This document shows positions 14,707-16,939 of a DNA stretch of 16,939 bases, piece after piece (the stretch's first letter is position 1; each line of letters starts with the position of its first letter). Source of the DNA: Bacteroidota bacterium (GTDB taxonomy: Bacteria > Bacteroidota > Bacteroidia > Flavobacteriales_D > Crocinitomicaceae). The translations under genes were made by a program, and so were the position numbers. The stretch lies in assembly GCA_016866415.1 (NCBI GenBank), contig VGML01000026.1:1-16939 (forward strand), written 5' to 3'. The notes beneath the pieces are model-generated. The model made no database searches and was not told where the DNA came from. It worked only from the letters and a program-made list of their open reading frames with translations.

Positions 14707-14732
14707 AAAAGCTGCCCTTTCAGACAGCTTTT
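14707..14732 (-). terminator. intrinsic terminator of secDF, possibly bidirectional
   Basis: AAAAGCTG (14707-14714) pairs with CAGCTTTT (14725-14732) around a 10-nt loop. On the minus strand the stem is followed by a long T-rich run (complement of 14693-14710), which makes a strong terminator for secDF. On the plus strand only four T follow, so termination of the lipoprotein operon is weaker. Confidence 0.8.
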
Positions 14733-14741
14733 AATTCTGAT

Positions 14742-16939
14742 TTAAGCTTTTAATCGCTTAGAAAAATCGATCAAGATTGGTGTTGCAACACACAATGATG
14801 AATATGTTCCGATGATTACTCCAACCAATAGCGCAAACAAGAATCCTTTGATTGCAGGTCCACCGAAAATGAACATGATTAATACAACCACGAATAGAAT
14901 CATGGACGTATTGAATGTCCTACTCAACGTCGTATTCAATGATTGATTGATAATTTCATTATGGTGATCTTCTGGGGTACTTTTTCTCAGATTTTCACGT
15001 ATACGGTCGAATACAATTACCGTATCATTCATTGAGTAACCAATTACAGTAAGGATCGCAGCAATAAACGCTTGATTTACATCCAAACTAAACGGAAGGA
15101 ATCCATGTAGCAACGAGAAAACAGAGATTACAAAGAAGGCATCATGCGCCAAACCGACGATCGCACCAATGGAGTATTGCCAGTGACCAAATCGTAATAA
15201 AATGTATGCGAAAATCGCAACCAAGGACAATGAAATCGCAATTGCAGAAGATGTCCACAACTCACTTGAAATAGATGCGGCAATACTTCTAGATTCAACT
15301 ACTTGATAATTACCCAAACGATCTTTACAAGCTGTAAGTCCCTCGTTTAATTTCTTATTTACTTCTTCATTAGCACCATCTTTCTTCAATAAATAATTGG
15401 TGATAATCTCAACGTTGTAATCGTTGGATTTCGTCTTCAAATCGATAGAAGCTACTTCTTTATTCTCAACGAACACTTTTGACAGATTTCCTCTGACGTA
15501 TTCGATATCAGCTTTCTTTTCAAACTTTACAACAAAAGTTCTTCCTCCTGTAAATTCAACACTTTGTTTTAAATTTCGTGTGAATAAGCTAATAACCCCA
15601 AGAATTGTCACAGTGATTGAGAAAATGTAGAAATATTTTCTTTTTCCAACCCAATCAAATTTGAAATTTTGGAATAACCCTTTCGAGTAATTTGTGTTAA
15701 ACGAAATAGGTTGATTTTTCGCTAACCAAGAATGAATGATTAATTCAGAAATGATAATCGCAGAGAACATAGAAGTAAAAATACCGATTATCAAAGTTGT
15801 AGCGAACGATTCGATTTCACCTGTTCCAAAGATTTTAAGAATGATTGCAACCAATAAGTGAGTTACGTTTGCATCAATGATAGAAGGTAGCGCTTTTTTA
15901 AATCCAACGTCTACGGAAGATTGCAAATCGAGAAAACGATTTTGTTCTTCACGAATACGTTCAAATATCAAGATGTTCGCATCGACCGCAGTACCAATTG
16001 TCAAAACGATACCAGCAATACCTGCTAATGTTAATACTGCTCCAAAAGAAGCAAGACATCCAAAAATTAACACCACATTAACTGTAAGTGCAATGTTTGC
16101 AGCCAAACCAGCCTTACCATAGTAGAAATACATATAAATAAGAACCGCTAAGAATGCAAAAGCAAATGAAATTAATCCTGCTCTTGAGTTTTCCTTACCG
16201 ATTGTAGGACCAACTTTTTGCAACTCCTTGATAACACATGGTGCAGGAAGCGCTCCTCCGTTCAATAATCCAGCAAGATCTTCAGCTTCCTCAAACGTAA
16301 AGTTCCCAGAAATTTGTGTGCTTCCAGTGGTAATTGCATTGATTACACGAGGTGCACTATAAACAACGTTATCCATCGTAATTGCAACAATGCGATCTTT
16401 GTTTTCAGATGTCATTCTACCCCACTCATCAGCTCCGTCTGGTGTCATCTCCAAGTTAACTGTAATTTTTCCATCACGCTGATCATAACCCGTTTGAGCT
16501 TTATCAATGTGAGAACCATTTACACGTGCTTTACCTCCTTCAGGAACACGGCAAGCATATAAAATGTAAGCTTTCTTTTTAATTTTCTCACTCACTTCTT
16601 CTGGTTGTGCTGACCACATGAATTTCAAATCCGGAGGAAAAACAGACATAACATCTTTACGCTTCAGAATTTCGTCAATCTTGGCTTTATCATTTTTTTC
16701 AGGATTGTCATCGGCAAAAGCAAAACCCATTTCAAAATCTAAATTACCACGTGATTGAAGTAATTGTGCTAATCCTTTTTTCTGACCAGCATTGTTTGTA
16801 AGAGATAAGGACTCAATTTTAGTCTTCAAAGAATCCACTTTTGTAGAATCAGTCGATGTCGAATCATTCTCAGCTAGAAGCTCATCTACATTAACCTCAT
16901 CACGAAGGGAAATATTTGCAGCTTTTGCCCATTGCGTTT
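14742..16939 (-). CDS. secDF: protein translocase subunit SecDF (fused), 3' part; runs off the right edge
   Basis: SecDF uses the proton gradient to pull proteins out of the SecYEG channel on the periplasmic side. About 731 codons are present, open to the window edge; a GTG at 16838 is internal, because the frame continues upstream through TQWAKAANISLRDEV. The order is: the C-terminal part of the SecD P1 domain (to about in-window residue 230), the SecD membrane domain with GTAVDANILIFERIREE carrying the proton-path aspartate, then a SecF half beginning KFDWVGKRKYFYIFS, with SVEFTGGRTF, a periplasmic P4 domain and GYSMNDTVIVFDRIRENL. SecD and SecF are fused, as usual in Bacteroidota. It ends KRLKA before a strong terminator. 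A lipoprotein gene duplicating its P1 head converges on it. Confidence 0.95.
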   Translation of the reverse strand, partial: TQWAKAANISLRDEVNVDELLAENDSTSTDSTKVDSLKTKIESLSLTNNAGQKKGLAQLLQSRGNLDFEMGFAFADDNPEKNDKAKIDEILKRKDVMSVFPPDLKFMWSAQPEEVSEKIKKKAYILYACRVPEGGKARVNGSHIDKAQTGYDQRDGKITVNLEMTPDGADEWGRMTSENKDRIVAITMDNVVYSAPRVINAITTGSTQISGNFTFEEAEDLAGLLNGGALPAPCVIKELQKVGPTIGKENSRAGLISFAFAFLAVLIYMYFYYGKAGLAANIALTVNVVLIFGCLASFGAVLTLAGIAGIVLTIGTAVDANILIFERIREEQNRFLDLQSSVDVGFKKALPSIIDANVTHLLVAIILKIFGTGEIESFATTLIIGIFTSMFSAIIISELIIHSWLAKNQPISFNTNYSKGLFQNFKFDWVGKRKYFYIFSITVTILGVISLFTRNLKQSVEFTGGRTFVVKFEKKADIEYVRGNLSKVFVENKEVASIDLKTKSNDYNVEIITNYLLKKDGANEEVNKKLNEGLTACKDRLGNYQVVESRSIAASISSELWTSSAIAISLSLVAIFAYILLRFGHWQYSIGAIVGLAHDAFFVISVFSLLHGFLPFSLDVNQAFIAAILTVIGYSMNDTVIVFDRIRENLRKSTPEDHHNEIINQSLNTTLSRTFNTSMILFVVVLIMFIFGGPAIKGFLFALLVGVIIGTYSSLCVATPILIDFSKRLKA

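Noticed and set aside
16839..16939. GTG at 16838 as the start of the SecDF fragment
   Set aside because: The frame stays open upstream to the window edge, and the upstream residues align with the lipoprotein's SecD-like part, so the GTG is internal.

Overview
The window looks like a chromosomal stretch from a member of the Bacteroidota, most likely order Flavobacteriales and perhaps near Fluviicola/Crocinitomicaceae. The genus is a guess. The evidence is the A+T-rich sequence, a ParE/ParC pair and a fused SecDF of Bacteroidota type, -7 promoter boxes matching TAnnTTTG (the same octamer TATCTTTG upstream of efp, the response regulator and the PyrR-like gene), little sign of Shine-Dalgarno sites, and intergenic heptanucleotide tracts. 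I see no RNA gene, insertion sequence, CRISPR array, phage gene or origin. No stretch over 300 bases lacks a gene.

Layout. 1-2541 (minus): topoisomerase IV, parE followed after 3 nt by parC, which runs off the left edge. 2711-4507 (plus): efp and gcvT, separated by 147 bp of heptanucleotide tandem repeats. 4529-9953 (minus): a secreted BNR/sortilin-like propeller protein, an arsenate reductase preceded 4 nt upstream by an overlooked 41-aa membrane ORF, a DUF3050-type protein, and an orphan LuxR-type response regulator. 10117-12486 (minus): an operon of a PyrR-like phosphoribosyltransferase, the MurNAc-6-P etherase MurQ and a ureohydrolase; the last two overlap by 4 nt. 12608-14698 (plus): a radical SAM/SPASM protein, a lipoprotein and a small two-helix membrane protein. 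14742-16939 (minus): the C-terminal three quarters or so of secDF, which faces the lipoprotein gene across a strong terminator.

Most genes are housekeeping: DNA decatenation, translation of proline runs, glycine cleavage, wall recycling and Sec export. Two observations stand out. First, the lipoprotein at 13686-14462 is a freestanding copy of the periplasmic head (second half of P1) of SecD, about 51% identical without gaps over 135 residues to the secDF gene it faces, but without the membrane channel; a two-helix membrane protein gene follows it by 14 nt. Second, efp and the ureohydrolase gene end inside the same kind of composite heptanucleotide element: the repeat encodes the last codons and the stop, and similar degenerate blocks follow in the same order.
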